Positions 63,959 through 64,000 of a DNA stretch of 64,000 bases are shown here, piece after piece (the first letter of the stretch is position 1; each line of letters begins with the position of its first letter). Below the pieces are notes generated by a model that searched no databases, had not been told where the DNA came from, and worked only from the letters and a program-made list of their open reading frames with translations. The DNA lies in assembly GCF_030389965.1 (NCBI RefSeq), contig NZ_CP128402.1, forward strand, positions 177,390 through 241,389. Direction: 5' to 3'. Position numbers and translations under genes: made by a program. The stretch comes from Candidatus Chlorohelix allophototropha. GTDB lineage: Bacteria; Chloroflexota; Chloroflexia; Chloroheliales; Chloroheliaceae.

Positions 63959-64000
63959 CTCCTTCTCGTAGCTCCTCTCTTCTCACCCTTCTTGCCAATA

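Overview
The window looks like the accessory part of a chromosome from a Chloroflexota bacterium of medium GC content. This is inferred from protein style: AAA-like/WD40 and Ser/Thr-kinase/LuxR fusions, a secreted domain carrying a 'QYFDKSRME' core that I associate with Chloroflexota, Tat lipoproteins with TPTP linkers, and many IS elements. No rRNA, tRNA or CRISPR array was seen.

Layout. 1-0.85 kb: a large serine recombinase running off the left edge, with a small partner gene. 1.4-4.7 kb: a small unknown gene, then a putative toxin with a C-terminal M91/NleD-like HELGH metalloprotease domain and an N-terminal motif of the kind seen in contractile-injection cargo; then a MITE-like element and large palindromes. 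4.7-13.5 kb: a 2935-residue secreted protein (beta-helix, 21 RCC1 repeats as three blocks of seven, many Ig-like domains). A 220-bp repeat lies on both sides of it, and a umuC remnant follows. 15.3-24 kb: two small genes, then two signalling giants (AAA+TM+WD40 with a 1-nt frameshift; Ser/Thr kinase+AAA+LuxR) and an SGNH-hydrolase lipoprotein. 24-26.4 kb: a DinD-like gene with an overlapping leader ORF, an isoprenylcysteine-methyltransferase-like gene and an HTH protein. 27.1-31.9 kb: an AT-rich island with a vWA protein and a membrane protein, hit by IS66 and by an IS4-family element with a clean 8-bp target duplication. 32.3-36.8 kb: a HAD phosphatase, then a plasmid/phage-like island (DnaC-type loader, ParB-methyltransferase, HTH protein). 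38.3-42.5 kb: an EamA transporter, an IS4-interrupted LuxR pseudogene bracketed by an inverted repeat with triple GGGACA sites, and a small membrane protein. 42.7-48.5 kb: a TolB-propeller membrane histidine kinase beside a Ser/Thr-kinase-REC-LuxR fusion, an apparent two-component pair. 48.7-49.3 kb: an SDR lacking its catalytic Tyr. 51-54.3 kb: two secreted proteins sharing a small beta-rich repeat. 54.3-61.4 kb: a compact radical-SAM cluster. 61.6 kb to the end: an IS21 istA/istB pair.

The best candidate for an undescribed system is 54306-61355. Three radical SAM proteins and two PqqD/RRE-like proteins surround two large proteins that share one N-terminal block (a 'PQVFAVSKKR' segment followed by a Tat motif), have unrelated folded middles (WD40 propeller; FDKSRME domain), and share a Cys-rich C-terminal tail ('PCG.[AP]IPAGAVC.CNCVAGT' ending in HYW[YH]PN). 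The simplest reading is that folded proteins are modified on a cysteine tail in the cytoplasm and then exported by Tat, a RiPP-like logic applied to whole proteins. A neighbouring Sec-secreted paralogue (51048-52916) has the same middle domain without either terminal signature and is a natural unmodified comparator.
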